Shown piece by piece: positions 33,297-45,007 of a stretch of DNA of 64,000 nt. This DNA is from Synchiropus splendidus (lineage: Eukaryota > Chordata > Actinopteri > Syngnathiformes > Callionymidae). Below the pieces are notes generated by a model that saw nothing but the letters and a program-made list of their open reading frames with translations, ran no database searches and was not told the origin of the DNA. How positions within the stretch are numbered: position 1 is the first letter of the stretch; the number at the start of each line of letters is the position of its first letter. A program made the translations under genes and the position numbers. The DNA is taken from NCBI RefSeq assembly GCF_027744825.2, contig NC_071347.1:17037001-17101000 (forward strand), written 5' to 3'.

Positions 33297-33490
33297 AAGG
33301 CTATTGCACTGAAAGAGTTATTGCGCATGAGTCCAGGGACACTAGCTGACACTCAGATGGAGGAGTTGTACAGTTTGGTGGTGGTGCATCACGGTGTAAT
33401 CCGTCTGTTGCTGAAAGAACTCTATGGAGTGGGTTAGTTTGAGTATAGTGAGCAAAAACAGAAATTAACAGGACACTTACTGCAATCACT
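33297..33490 (-). mobile_element. LINE-like fragment on the far side of the VNTR
   Basis: gaggagttgtacagtttggt, gcatcacggtgtaatccgtc and gttgctgaaagaactct occur in this order in common fish retroelement fragments. It is colinear with the part at 32330-32460. Confidence 0.45.
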
Positions 33491-34910
33491 TGTACCTGAA
33501 TGGCAGGAATTTTTTTTCATCCGTTACATGTCCAGCCAAGCTAAAAGGGCACTAGTTGTCAAAGGTTCTAGGAATGAACAGTGCGCCGCTCAGCGAATGA
33601 GGTTCGTATCAAACAATTTGATTGTGGCCCTTCTATGACTTTATTGAGGTCATACATGGTCTTTGTGTTACTGACTGTTTGTGCTGCAACAAAGTTACTG
33701 GAAGATGCAGGTCATGTTGTATGATCAAGCCAACCAGGTATAAGGCCCAGTGTCAAACAACCCTGCATCAGCTTCGAAACGACTACTGAAAAATGTGGCT
33801 CACTTGCTGCAAAATTAATTCCACCATGGCTGACAGATAAGTTCCGCTGTTGTCACAATAACTACAATTAAGTGCTGTTTTCCATTGGTGTGTTTCCGAG
33901 GGTGCACCAATTTGAACAATGTTTATGTTTCGTCGTCTTGTTAGTAAACACAACTGTTGAGCAGTTGGTGCAATGTGAACAGTGATCATTGGTTTCTTCA
34001 GTTTGGGCCTCAAGAGGACGACTGCTCAGCTGCAGCTCAGCTTAATGTTTTCACCAGACTCCGAGTGGTTGGTGGCCAATAATGTGGATGACTTTGTGAA
34101 CGTGGGATGGGGGAGGTGTAATTGGTGGGGGGTTGGCGAACAAAAGAACCTTTGACTCAGTGGTATAGGTGCAGTGAAGGTTACATCCACAGGCTGATAC
34201 CGATCTGGAGAGATGCCATTCATCCAAGGACGAAGTGAAGTCTGTTTCGTATTCTGCTAAATTGCTGCCTGACCTTGATCCACTCTTCATTTTCTTTATT
34301 GACACATGAGTTAAACCTACATTATTACATGTATACCTGTCCTAAAAAGACCACAACAAGGTTTCTGCAGCACCATTTTGCTCTTCCTGTGAGGCAAAAG
34401 CTTGCCTTAAGTGCTCACTGTAGCCCACAGAGCAGTGAAAACAACACTGGCACAAAAACAAAAGGCTACTTCACTCTCCTGCGTTATGATCCCTCTTGGC
34501 TCTCCTTGCCTTTTTTTATATAACGTTTCAAGCCCACTCTGTTTTATTCGCTCTCCTTCTCTTCTGCCAGTCATTAACTTGCTTTTCCTTCTCTGTCTTT
34601 GCTGCTTCCATGCATTTATCTACACAAAAGCAGGAACTGGTCCTGGGAATGCCTGCTGGCAGCATTTCCTGCTCCCCCATCAGACACGCACCTATTCACA
34701 GAGAATCCAAACGCAATAACAACAGCACGTCTGGCTGCCTCCGTCAGCCGAGTTATCCTTTTGTAATTACTTAAATGGCTCAGTAATGCCTCATATTTAA
34801 TATGTCTGACTGCTTGTTTGTTGTGTAAGTCTCGTCTAGGTGCGACTGGAGCTTGTGTTTCACATCAGGCCTTGAGCACATCCTGACTGTTTCCTGTTCT
34901 CTCCCTGCAG

Positions 34911-34999
34911 AGGTGGTCAGCGGGGCTTCAGCGTCACTGGACCCTTCAAGAATGTCGGGGCCAACACAAAACAACAAAGCTCCTCAGTTCTGACCCAAA
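34911..34999 (+). other. rassf8: rassf8 5' UTR in the ATG exon, with uORF
   Basis: The acceptor CTCCCTGCAG ends at 34910. The UTR contains a 13-codon upstream ORF (34952-34993, MSGPTQNNKAPQF-stop) whose stop lies six bases before the main ATG. This close spacing could reduce or gate initiation of rassf8. Confidence 0.75.
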
Positions 35000-35102
35000 A
35001 TGGAACTCAAGGTCTGGGTGGATGGAGTCCAGAGGGTCGTGTGTGGGGTCACAGAGGCAACAACCTGCCAGGAAGTGGTCATCGCTTTGGCTCAGGCCAT
35101 AG
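35000..35102 (+). CDS. rassf8: rassf8 coding exon 1 (RA domain start)
   Basis: Encodes residues 1-34 plus one base of G35, ending [12 protein letters not shown] before donor GTATGT. The start is fixed by conserved [12 protein letters not shown]. Confidence 0.97.
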
Positions 35103-38100
35103 GTATGTCACCGTGTCTCACTCACTATTCAATCTCAATGACATGAATTCCATTATTCTGAAGCTACTGTCCAATGATGACAGACTTTGTATAACGATCA
35201 ACAACTGAATACACAAACTTAACGAAAGTGTAATATTTCTTATGCTTGTTTTGGAGTGTCTGCCCTGAAGCATGGAGAAACTTATTTATCATGTGTTTTA
35301 TCGCCGGTGATGGAGCTAGAGACAGAGCTGGCAACAGCAGTCGGAGGTCTAGCTGAAGTTTTTTCCCCTCAAACTAACCTGCACAGTGTGCTCTGATCCC
35401 GTTGATATTTCCTTTACTATGTTCTATGGTCAGATTTATGTGGAAAACCGACGTGGAACTTCACTTAAGTGAGCTGAATTACATCAATAAGGTTGCAGTA
35501 GCGTGTGTTGTACACCCTATTTTTAAGTTTTTGTTGGCAAGGTTAGGACTTATGAATGTACGATGAGATATACTCCAATCATGCAAGACTTAGTATCTGC
35601 ATCCTTTGCTTCAGGATTCAAGTTCTGCCAGTCACAAGTTTCAGTTTTTCATTTAAACCTGATTATGAGTTTGAATACTACTGAGGCTGTTTATGGCTTT
35701 CACTGAGTAAAAGTTTGGTTTTGGGGGAGGGAGGCGTCATGTGCGGGAACGGAGCCAGACAAAAGGCTGCTGTGACAGCTGGATCTCATTCAAACAAACC
35801 CCCACAGCTCCACCTCAATATGAAGCCTGTAAACTTAGCAGCGTGATTTAATCTAGTTTTAGAGTACAGTTGATCAAATGAAGGTGTGCTGTATTCTGCC
35901 AGCTCCCGCAATCTGCTTTTCACGTGTACTCAGATGCCATCGTAGGAGATGTACGCTGCACAAGCTGAACAGGAGCTATATTGAGTTGTTGATGTTATGT
36001 CCCTTTATTCATCCTTGAATTTAATAGCATTTGGGGTCTTACTTTCACATCTGAAGACTCATCTCCTCCACTGTTTTTGCACACAAAACTGTGTCCTAAA
36101 ACCCCTCACAAGGCTGAGTTTACTCTTAAATCAGCATCTGTGGGTGCTGAGGATTTGCTTGTTTATTTGGCCAAACATGCCTCTAATTGAGGCTTCACAC
36201 AGCTGCTGCAACATCCAGATAATCCTTCCCTCATTTATAATTGTTTTAATGAAGTGAGCTGCTTATGTCAAGACAGCGCAGCATCTGGTTTGAAATTTTA
36301 ATCAATGGTACATGACATGTATCTGATTTTTAAACAGATGAGGTGACTTTCCTCATCGTTGGCATCGAAATCTCCGGCGAATAGAAGAAGTTGAACACCA
36401 TTTTAGCCCTACAAACACCTTTAGAGCCATGTTTGAAGCGAATATCAGGTAAATGTTTATTTGGTAGTCCTTACTTTGCCGCACTGACACAGCAGTTAAA
36501 GAAACCCAGCCATCGTCTCTGGGTCACGAGGGGAGGGGGCTCCTGATGCTTTAGTGCTCCACTGAAATGAAACTAATAAAGGAGCCACCAAAACGAGGAT
36601 CTCTTGAAGAGGTGGGACCAGGAGCTTAGTCATCTGTCAGATTTGGTAGGGTCTCTTCATCCAAGCTTTAAATTAATCTTGTACAGGTGGTTTGGTTGTG
36701 GTTCTCTCAAGGATTTCCAGACGCATATAGCTGGCGACAGCCAGACTAAAGCGCTTCATATCTGCATGTTTAGGACTCTACAGTAATAGAAGGACAAATA
36801 CAGTTGTGACTGCGGGACTTGTCTGTGCCTTCAAAGATTATATTAAAGAGAATGTATCAACAAAAGCAGAGACTGGAGTCTCCCCACGCAGTGAGAGGCA
36901 GGGGACACCTCAGGCTGGTTGCCAGTCCGTGGCAGGACACACTAAGACAAATAACCGCTCCTGCTCATGAATCTAGTTGTAATTGACAGAAACTTGGTGA
37001 CATTGTTTAGATTTATGACTCTAAATTCCCTGAAGTCCGTATCAAGTTGATAATACTTGAATTGTGTGTAAATCAACAGAACTAATGTAAATCTTTCCAC
37101 TCCATTTGAAATATTTGTTATTTTTGTAACTATATTTTAAAAGATCAAGTTCAGAGCAGATTTCACTGGTTTGGCTGGATTTCTTTTTTTTCTGGGAAAG
37201 CAACATGACCTTGGCCACTAAAATGCTACATGTTTCTCAGCTAAAATTGAACAGACTTGGTTCTTTTAGACTTGATGTTCATATTTGCATCACCAACATA
37301 AATAAGTGTATGTTCCACCAAGGAGTGTAATAAAATATTGATCCACTCAAATATCACGATACTCGATTGCGTGATATTGTATCTTTTTGCAGTGCTCAAT
37401 TGTGAGATATTGTCTTGGTAATTTATGTCAGCCATGCTGATATTTAATACACAAATACCACCTTAAATAACATCGATCGGTACACTGGAGTTATTTTGTT
37501 GACTGAAGGAGCTGCAAAACTGAACCGAAAGTCAAACTGGACTGACTTCACAAAACTAAACTTGTTTCCATGCTAAACCTACAGTATCGCAATATATCAC
37601 AATGTATCGTATCACCACTCCTGTATCAGGATGCATATCGTATCACAAGATACCTGCCAATACGTGTCTTCTGTTGGTTTGTACTTCATGATCATTGGAT
37701 TTCATTTAAAAATTGTAGAGTATTCAGGGACGCCGCCTCTTAATTGTTGCCATCTGTGTTCTGAATGTTGTTGCCCAATCTTTATATTTCTCTACAACAC
37801 CTGGCCAGAGCTGCTCTGAAGCCCCCCCATGGTCGTGGGCTGTCATCCTCAGCTGTGTATGTCGTTCCATCTACAACATCTGATTGTGTTTGTTTAGCAG
37901 CTGTAGCCATGTTTCACTGTTTCTTTTCATGCTCTCACAAGCAGGATCATTTTGTTATTAATGTCTGCTGCTCTGGTTGTACTGAACTTGCAAAGGTTTT
38001 TCTGTGTTGCACCCAACAATAAAGAATGGAAGTCCCACGCGCTCTCCTCCTGAGATACAGCGGGTCATTATTCATAGTCTTTAGATCTGCTGCCCCCGAT

Positions 38101-41100
38101 TCCATATGGTGCCTTCAGGAGCGGGAGCACTTGAGCAGACTGCATTGACATCACTTCCCACAGTGGGGAAAGTCTGACTCATCCCCCCACTCTCCTGCCA
38201 AGCTGACAAAGCAGCTCAGCCCCCTCCTCTGCCTTTTACTTTTTCGATTATAAGATTAATGGCAGGTGAAGTGATTACCACCCAATATTCAACAATGCCT
38301 CAAACCATAACGCTATAATCACATTTCTTTTTCAACCGAAATATCCATGTGGGAATTATTGAATTAACATAATGCAGAAGCTGATGCAGATGCAGATATT
38401 TTTATATTGTATAAGTCTTTGTTCAGAACTCAGGAACACAACAGAAAGAATTATTCCGAAGGTTAGGAGACTCTTGCCTCTCCATGGGACAGACCACTAA
38501 AGGTGTAGTTGCAAACTTTTAAACCATTGTGAATGATGCGTTTTATTACTCTGGTTGTAGATGTTAGAAGATTTGAGTCATAGGAATAAGTGACAGCGAC
38601 AGCTTAGTTGAAACACAGACAAGTCAAGAGGTGGTGAATAGTAAAGGGTATTAACTAGGGCTCCAGCTGACAATTATTTTGGTAGTTGACTAGTCAACAT
38701 ACAACATGTACAGGTTGACAAACATGCCGTTATGGCTGATCGTAGTATAAAGACAAATGTTGACTAGACCTGTCTAGTGTTAATTTCTTTTTTCAAACAT
38801 TTCTTTCAATTTTACTTGCTCAAAATGTGGTGTGAAAGGTGTCCTTTGATGTTTCCTTTGTGAAATGGTCCCATGCTTTCAGCGTTTGGGGTCACGGTGG
38901 ACCCGGGGCCTCAGAACAAGGGAATGATGACACAGAGACATGTTGTTTAAGAGTCAAGGTCAGGGGTGGGCACTTACAGTTCCAAAGTAGCTGTGTTGGG
39001 ACTCATCAGGGGACATCAGAACCTAGTCAGAATGAAGAAATTATTTGGAAGAAAACATCCTGTAACATGATTGAATGTTGTAAATAAGAATATCGATTTT
39101 TTTAAATCTTTTTTTTGTGGCAATAGGTTTTCATCGTTACAAATGCTACAGGATTTAAGCTAGCTGCCAGAAATGTCTCTGTATGATCACTTATATATTT
39201 GTATAATTTCACTGTGACTTCATGAGGACAGCATAAAGACAGATGCAGTAAGGAGGTGCGTTTTTCGTGTATCCCTGTGAGTGTCTCTCTTTACTGTTCG
39301 TCGTGTGCTGAACTTTCTCTCTGGTGGTTAATGAGAGCGCTGTTGTTGTGTTGCAGGTCGCACTGGCAGATACACTCTGGTTGAAAAATGGCGAGACACC
39401 GAGCGTCACCTTGCTCCCCATGAAAGCCCAGTGGCTTCCCTCAATACCTGGGGTCAGTATGCTGGCGACGTACAGCTGATCCTGCTCCGTACCGGGCCGT
39501 CCCTGACGGAGCGCCCTCCGTCAGAGGGGCCCCCTCTTAGAGGACCTGAGCGTGGACTCTACAGACAGAGCCTTCCTCCTCTCGCCAAGCTCCGGCATCC
39601 CAACGATCGATCTCTTCGGCGGCGGGAACCACGTCGAAAGTCGCTCACCTTCACGGGTGCGCCGAGAGGACTCAGGGAGATTCTAGGTGGAGGTCGGAGC
39701 GGAGAGGCTGGAAAGCAGAGACTACTGATGGGAAGCGGTGGTGGCCATGCTGGAGGTGGTAATGCTGCGCACGGCCTGTGGGCCTGTCGCATGGAGGACC
39801 TGGTGAGACTCATCGGTCTGCAGAGAGAAACCCTCAGCGTGCTGGAGAAAAAGCTGCAAGCTTACGAGGCCGAGCTGCAGGCCTGGGCAGAGATGCAGGG
39901 GAGTCCAGGAGTCGGAGCAGATCCCAACGGAGGACTCGTAGAGGAGATCATGAGGCTCGAAAAGCATCTGAGGAAGAACGAGGTGGAAATGGAGGAGGAG
40001 GAGTTCTGGGCCACTGAGCTGCAGATTGAGCTGGAGAGCGAGAGACAGCTGGAGGAGAGGCTGCAGGAGCTGCGTGGCCGACTGCAGGGCTGCGAGAAGG
40101 AGATTGAGGAGAAGCTGGCGATGGTACAGGTGAGATCTCTGGGCAGATTAAACCACCGAAGTTAAAAATAAACTGTTGGACTGAGATCAGAAGTGAGCAG
40201 TCTGTCTCCCTCACGTTTGTCCGCCAGGGGGTGGAGGCCGGTCTGGAGGAGGAGCGGCTGCAGAGGGAGCGCCAGGAGACTCAGTGGGTCAACGAAGCCG
40301 AGGCTCGCGCTCAGATCCTGAGAGTCAAGGCTGAGTTGAAATCGCAGGAGAGACAAGCTGTCCAGCTGGAGAGCAGCTGCAGAGCCGTGGACCGCTCCCT
40401 CGGCCAGAGCAGCAAGAAACTGCAGGTGAGGTTCCTCAGAAATCACTGTGGACATTGAGCTGCATTGGGCTACAGGTCGACCTCGACCTTGTGTGATGAT
40501 GAAGGTCAACATGGATTCATTTGATTCTTATCAGTTTGTGTTGATTTTATCTACTCTCAAATTTGATGTTTGATGTTTGTCTTCATTTAAAAAGGACTTG
40601 ATTCTAAACTCTACCACACCATTTCTGTTTTATCTCAAAGATTTGATCTAGAATTTATTAAAATTCCTGATCATTTATGTTAATGAGAGACTGATGAGAT
40701 CCGACGATCTCAACGCATGGACACATAATTTCGCCAATGCATTTTTCCACAATATAGTGTTTATATCTTAAGCTTCTGCAACACTTGCTATCTGAACTTT
40801 ATCTTGGGATGCTCCAATCGATCAGTTACTGATCCTGATCGGCCGATATTAGCATGATCAGTGAATGCCGATCACTACCAGTCATTTCCGATCACAACAT
40901 CCGATGAAACATTGCGGGTTGTGATGCGTCCGCTCCTCCCTACTCGCTGCTCACTCAGCAGCAGCATGTTCGAAGCGGAGGTTCTTCCATGTCATGTAAA
41001 GTTTGCATCCTGCAGCACATGCATGGGAAAATATTTTGCAGGGAAGCACGTCAAAATTAAACACTCCATTCAGAGTGCCAGCACCTGACGGCGCACGGAC

Positions 41101-44100
41101 TGTTTTCTGGGCTCATGAAAGTGACACCACTGGTTCCTCAGCAGCAGGTTGTTGTTAGCGTAGCTGAGCAAAGCAAATTGCCCAAGAAATAATCATTAAT
41201 TTAACTTAGCCAGATGACCAGTCTTACTGGGGTGTTGTTTATGCGGAGACTGAAACGACCAGATCCGTCACCGTTTTGGAGACGGGTACGATGTTCGCCA
41301 GCCACCTGAATCTGAAACTCTGTCTGGAGTGAACACTTTCATAAATATAGTGCTCTAAAGTCTCAAGAGACTCACCAAACTGTGAAGTCTCATATCAAAT
41401 TAAACGTTTTTCAGTCGTCCTTTGACATAATAGTTGCTGCATTCTGCAAGTTGTTTCTATTGTTTGCCTCCTTGAAGAAGTATATAAAAATGTGTTGGAA
41501 TTAAAATGATTCAATGGTTCATTTTTTCACATGATGATTCATTGTCAATCCATGTGATCAGTATCTGTGATCGGCGCTCTGGCTGATCGGAGTCAGTGCT
41601 CAGCAGCAAAAGTCCTGATCGGAGCTTCCCTAACTTCATCCATGCAGCACAGTAAACCTCTCCAGTGCCGAGTGCTTGACAGGACAAGGGGACTCACAAA
41701 AATGAATTATCTGTAGCTTGGTCATGCAATGACAAACAACATGGCAACTACTTTTCCTGAACAAAAAATATGACTTTGAGAGAACCGACCTCAACACCGG
41801 CTTCATTTGAAACCTTCTGCCCCAAACCCTGTTATCACACATGCTAACCTGAACATGTTTTATTATTGTTCAGCCAAGCAATAAGTCGATGACTTCCTGG
41901 TTAAAGCAATGCGAGTGGGGGGAAAGGAAGGGGCTTAAAAAGCTTTTAATGAATAACAGTGCGCTAAATATGTCTTCACTGTTGGAATGCAGTTCATTAG
42001 CAGCAGCATGGTGTGGAATACTCTGGAGATGCTGCAAGTGCTTGAGTGTTTGTTTTCCCCCTGAAGGACATGCAGCACGAGCTGGAGCAGCTGACCAAGG
42101 AGCTGCGGCAGGTCAACCTGCAGCAGTTTATCAAGCAGACCGGCACCAAGGTCACAGTGCTGCCGGCCGAGCCCACTGAGGATGAATGTTCCGGGATCGG
42201 TAATGAGCTCTTTTTCACCATGTCATTATCCGTGTAATGATCCCATCAACAGGATGTGTTTTTGATCTTTGGAGGGCGAGCATCCACTGATGCTCCTGTG
42301 CTGTTGTGAGAAGGCGTTTATTCGCCATGGCACGAGTCGACGTTTGCAACACTCTGCCTGAACTTGCAGCCAGACATTCTTCAGCGCATCGCTGGCACGC
42401 AGCGCCACAACAGTTATGCAACACCAGTAACCGTCACTGGGAAGCTCTGAGAATTTTCACGTCCGGATTATAGATCCATGTGTCTTCATAGTGCGATATC
42501 TGGTGTTTCAGTGTGTCTTAACTTATTGTAGTTTCTTCCTATCAGTAATCATGTGGAGCTCTATCTGTCCTTTTCCTTTCTTCATGTTCAGAATCAGAAT
42601 AGAATTTATTGCCATGGTCAATGGGTTCCACCAACTAGGAAAAGTGCTTCGAAATAAGGTGCTGTAAATAAAATAAAATAACCCACAAACAACAAAGGCT
42701 GATCACAAATTTAACAGTCTGACGGCCGAGGTAAAGAAGCTGTTCCTGTGACAGGAGGTTCTGGTCTGGATGGACCGTAGCCTCCTGCCAGAGGGAAGAG
42801 GAACAAACAGTCCATGTCCAGGATGAGAAGGGTCGGCTCTGATCCGACCTGCACCTCTCTGGGTCCTAGAGGCATACAGGTCCTGAAGTGGTGGCAGGCT
42901 GCAACCGATCACCTTCTCAGCAGAACGGACGATGCGCTGCAGTCTGCTCTTGTCCCTGGAGGTGTTGACACTCTTGTCAGACTTATATTTGAATGTTTCC
43001 CTGTGTCATCCTGTTCCTCAGTTTGTTTTTAAAATGAAAGCGCTAATAGTGTCGCACAAAAACATGCCTCAAAATGCAGCGATGTTGTCCTAAAAGTGGA
43101 GAGACAAAAGTGATGTTTGTAGTTCAGTATTAGCAGCGGTGCGGTGAGTGATGTTGCATTCACTGTTTACACCGGACGCCATTTGAAAGTCATAATACAA
43201 AAGTGTGGTGGGATCGCGCCTCATAAAGGTTGTGAAGTCCTCATCGTGTTGTCACCAGAAGCATCCTCTGGACTTCTCAGCTACATTGAGTGAGTGAGAG
43301 ATGAGTTTACAACTGAATCTGCCAACACATGCAGCCGTCTGCCAACAGCAGCCATGGAACAAGTTCCATCCCAAACGCAGCTCCATCCGCGTGTGAAGTT
43401 CTGCTGCCCAACGAAGTAAACACGATTCACCAGCATTGAGTTTGCTGCTTCACCTGCTCAGAGTGGAGACAAGGCGTTGAAGTAGCAGCAGGGATGTTCA
43501 GGCCGGCCGAGAAGATGCGAGTGCTGTAAATGAAAGCACATTCCCGTCATAAATGTTGAGCTACTGTGGGATATTTGCACATTTCTCTCCAACTGAAAAA
43601 CCCTTTGAATTATTTAGTGCTTCTTTAAACGGGGAAGAGGATGTAAAATGCCAACTGTCATGGGATGCTTTGACAGACGTGAGGTTCCTCTCTGTAGCGT
43701 TTTTCAAACGACCCATTTCAATAATTAAGGCTTCTTCACCACTCTCCAAATCTGGAGCTTCTTCAGAGCCGTTTGTGAAGTCGTCATCAAAAACACTCAT
43801 CAAAGTCAGTGTTTAATTGATGTGTGCTGGCCGTGGAATCCTCGCTGAGAAACCAGAGGCGCGGTGCAGCGCTTCAAGTCAGTTCGCGATTTTTGTGGCA
43901 TTGCATCACTGGGTTGGTGTTTGGTTGGAGCCACCAAGTCAGGACTGCGCTTTTATTGAGCCGTGATCGTTGAACTTCATCCTCATCTTCCATTTGTACT
44001 CGTGCGATTGATAACTTGAGCATGACGCGCCGTATGTGGCTGAGGAATATTTCAAAATGAAAGCACAGGCTCCTGAACTCACATCTTCCGTGGTTCAATA

Positions 44101-45007
44101 CTGCCCCCTGGTGGGTGGATTCTTGTACTGACGCGCAGCAGTTTTTTTTTTTTAGCGTGTTGTTTTAGAAACTTTTAAAGAAGGGTTCGGCCAGGAGCAG
44201 ATTTGTCTTTTGAAAATAATAATAATTATAATACGCCTATACTCTCGGATCATATTACATTTCTGTTGAGATATTTCATCTTCCAATCAAGGTTTTTCTT
44301 GTAAATAATTACATTGTCTGCCATTCTTCACCTTTTGTTGGATTAATATTCATCCCTGATATATTGTTTGTAGAAGTGTAAAAAATAAATAATTACAAAA
44401 AATATTTTCAAAAAACATTAAATGACAGATGACATTAAAATGGGGAAATATTTGAGTGGAGGGGTTATTTTAGTTTGTTTTTTTTAATGATTTACAAATT
44501 GTAAATAAATAACCGAAAAATGAAATTGGGGAAAAAAATTTTTTTTTAATAATTATTATTATTGAAATGTGTGTGAAAACCTTGGAAAATAAATGGAAAT
44601 GGGTTAGAATAATTAATATTGGAAAGCAAAGAAAAACATGTCAAATTAAAAATAATTAAAATATTATAATAATGAGGTAAATTCATGTTCAATTTTTCCC
44701 CAAAAATGTTAATGTAATTGAATTAACAACTGTGCCACCATTTTGATTGTTCTCATGAAAAATTCTAATATATATTAACTTCAAATAGTTTTGCATGTCA
44801 AAATATAAATGTTGGATTATCAACAAGTGCATTATATTACAGTACGATATGACAAACTCGCTGCATTGACGGTGTCTCCCCTCAGAATTTGGACCCCTGT
44901 CTGGCTCCCTCAGGCGTCCTGCGTCCCTGCACCCGATGTCCAGTCACCTCAGAGTCCTCAAGAGTCCCCTGAGCTCCGGCCTGAACCCAGAGGGGATTTA
45001 TGTCTGA
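35000..45007 (+). CDS. rassf8: Ras association domain-containing protein 8, span of coding exons
   Basis: N-terminal RASSF family member (RASSF7-10 group), a Ras-association scaffold linked in mammals to cell adhesion, p65 and JNK signalling and tumour suppression. Exons 35000-35102, 39357-40129, 40228-40425, 42067-42199 and 44886-45007 join in phase to 408 aa (human 419). The RA domain is at residues 1 to about 83 ([20 protein letters not shown], then [20 protein letters not shown]). The basic motif [12 protein letters not shown] and phospho-site-like RRKSLTF (S130) follow, then a long coiled coil (about 175-345) with [13 protein letters not shown] and [20 protein letters not shown], and the family C-terminus LNPEGIYV. 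The glycine-rich link at about 150-170 differs from human. RASSF7 is less likely given the C-terminal match and synteny. Confidence 0.97.
36880..36955 (-). mobile_element. Interspersed repeat tail remnant
   Basis: gtgagaggcaggggacacct, gttgccagtccgtggcagga and cacactaagacaaataaccg, read in this orientation, match the reverse of the common fish 'ggcgacctgtccagggtgtacccc' module. Very short. Confidence 0.35.
37319..37622. mobile_element. MITE-like element with inverted ends
   Basis: The left end caaggagtgtaataaaatat and right end cgtatcaccactcctg form imperfect inverted termini (AGGAGTG / CACTCCT), with interior text rich in atcgtatc/gatac. About 300 bp and noncoding. The ends recall hAT-type MITEs, and no clean target-site duplication was seen. 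Confidence 0.5.
38656..38720. mobile_element. Truncated hAT-type MITE end
   Basis: agggctccagctgacaatta followed by ttttggtagttgactagtc resembles the 'agggctgcaactaacgattattttgatagtcgactagtc' terminus common in vertebrate hAT-derived repeats. No matching right end was identified. Confidence 0.35.
39357..40129 (+). CDS. rassf8: rassf8 coding exon 2 (RA domain end, basic motif, coiled coil)
   Basis: Encodes residues 35-258 after a GTTGCAG acceptor and ends LAMVQ before GTGAGA. The main exon of the gene, GC-rich compared with the flanking introns. Confidence 0.97.
40228..40425 (+). CDS. rassf8: rassf8 coding exon 3 (coiled coil)
   Basis: Encodes residues 259-324, phase 0 on both sides, from [14 protein letters not shown] to [14 protein letters not shown], before donor GTGAGG. 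Matches human VERSLGQATKRLQ. Confidence 0.96.
40426..42066 (+). other. rassf8: rassf8 intron 3
   Basis: Mostly the 828-bp hAT-like element copy 2 and its flanks. No exon seen. Confidence 0.75.
40804..41631. mobile_element. hAT-like nonautonomous DNA transposon, copy 2 (828 bp)
   Basis: Starts ttgggatgctccaatcgatc and ends tcctgatcggagcttcccta. Flanking 9-bp repeats aactttatc (40795-40803) and aacttcatc (41632-41640) differ by one base. Interior blocks match copy 1 at 4162-5002: gcatcctgcagcacatgca, ctggttcctcagcag and ttgccaagttt-type tails. No intact transposase. A reading stretch [11 protein letters not shown], present in both copies, may be a remnant of an N-terminal zinc-finger region, but this is uncertain. 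Confidence 0.7.
42067..42199 (+). CDS. rassf8: rassf8 coding exon 4
   Basis: Encodes residues 325-368 plus one base of residue 369, [20 protein letters not shown] onward, including [16 protein letters not shown], before donor GTAATG. Nearly identical to human over [13 protein letters not shown] and [12 protein letters not shown]. Confidence 0.96.
42592..42985 (-). mobile_element. 3' fragment of a non-LTR retrotransposon (LINE), better copy
   Basis: Minus-strand frame 42703-42912 reads [18 protein letters not shown] and then [18 protein letters not shown], ending SAVRLLN, the typical C-terminus of a LINE reverse-transcriptase protein. The tail motif aatttattgccatggtcaat lies at its 3' end. 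The shared block tcctgccagagggaagag identifies it as the same family as 1862-2153. 5'-truncated. Confidence 0.7.
44101..44114 (-). promoter_or_regulatory. CTCF-like motif
   Basis: CTGCCCCCTGGTGG is the reverse complement of CCACCAGGGGGCAG, a near-consensus CTCF core. Located in rassf8 intron 4. Confidence 0.45.
44380..44720 (+). repeat. AT-rich low-complexity tract
   Basis: Short words such as attaaaatggggaaat, aaattggggaaaaaaat and ggaaaataaatggaaat recur without a fixed period. Similar in style to the purine-rich tract at 46310-47000. Confidence 0.6.
44886..45007 (+). CDS. rassf8: rassf8 last coding exon
   Basis: After a CCCCTCAG acceptor it completes residues 369-408, including [12 protein letters not shown] and [11 protein letters not shown] followed by TGA. 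Human ends SSGFNPEGIYV. Confidence 0.97.

Larger units (their letters stand above)
23893..34910 (+). other. rassf8: rassf8 5' intron (inferred)
   Basis: About 11 kb without coding exons. Contents include a LINE remnant (27420-28310), a repeat tail (28955-29055), a LINE-type tail with an internal 82-bp VNTR (32330-33490) and a unique, TAAT-rich stretch (26560-26900) that could be an enhancer. A LMNTD1-like coding exon was looked for and not seen. Confidence 0.5.
35103..39356 (+). other. rassf8: rassf8 coding intron 1
   Basis: Noncoding. Contains a repeat-tail remnant (36880-36955), a MITE-like element (37319-37622), one hAT-like terminal fragment (38656-38720) and a TAAT-rich unique stretch at 38230-38350. 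No gene seen. Confidence 0.7.
42200..44885 (+). other. rassf8: rassf8 intron 4
   Basis: Contains a LINE fragment (42592-42985), a CTCF-like motif on the minus strand (44101-44114) and an AT-rich low-complexity tract with repeated ggaaa/aaat words (44380-44720). No additional exon seen. Confidence 0.7.
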
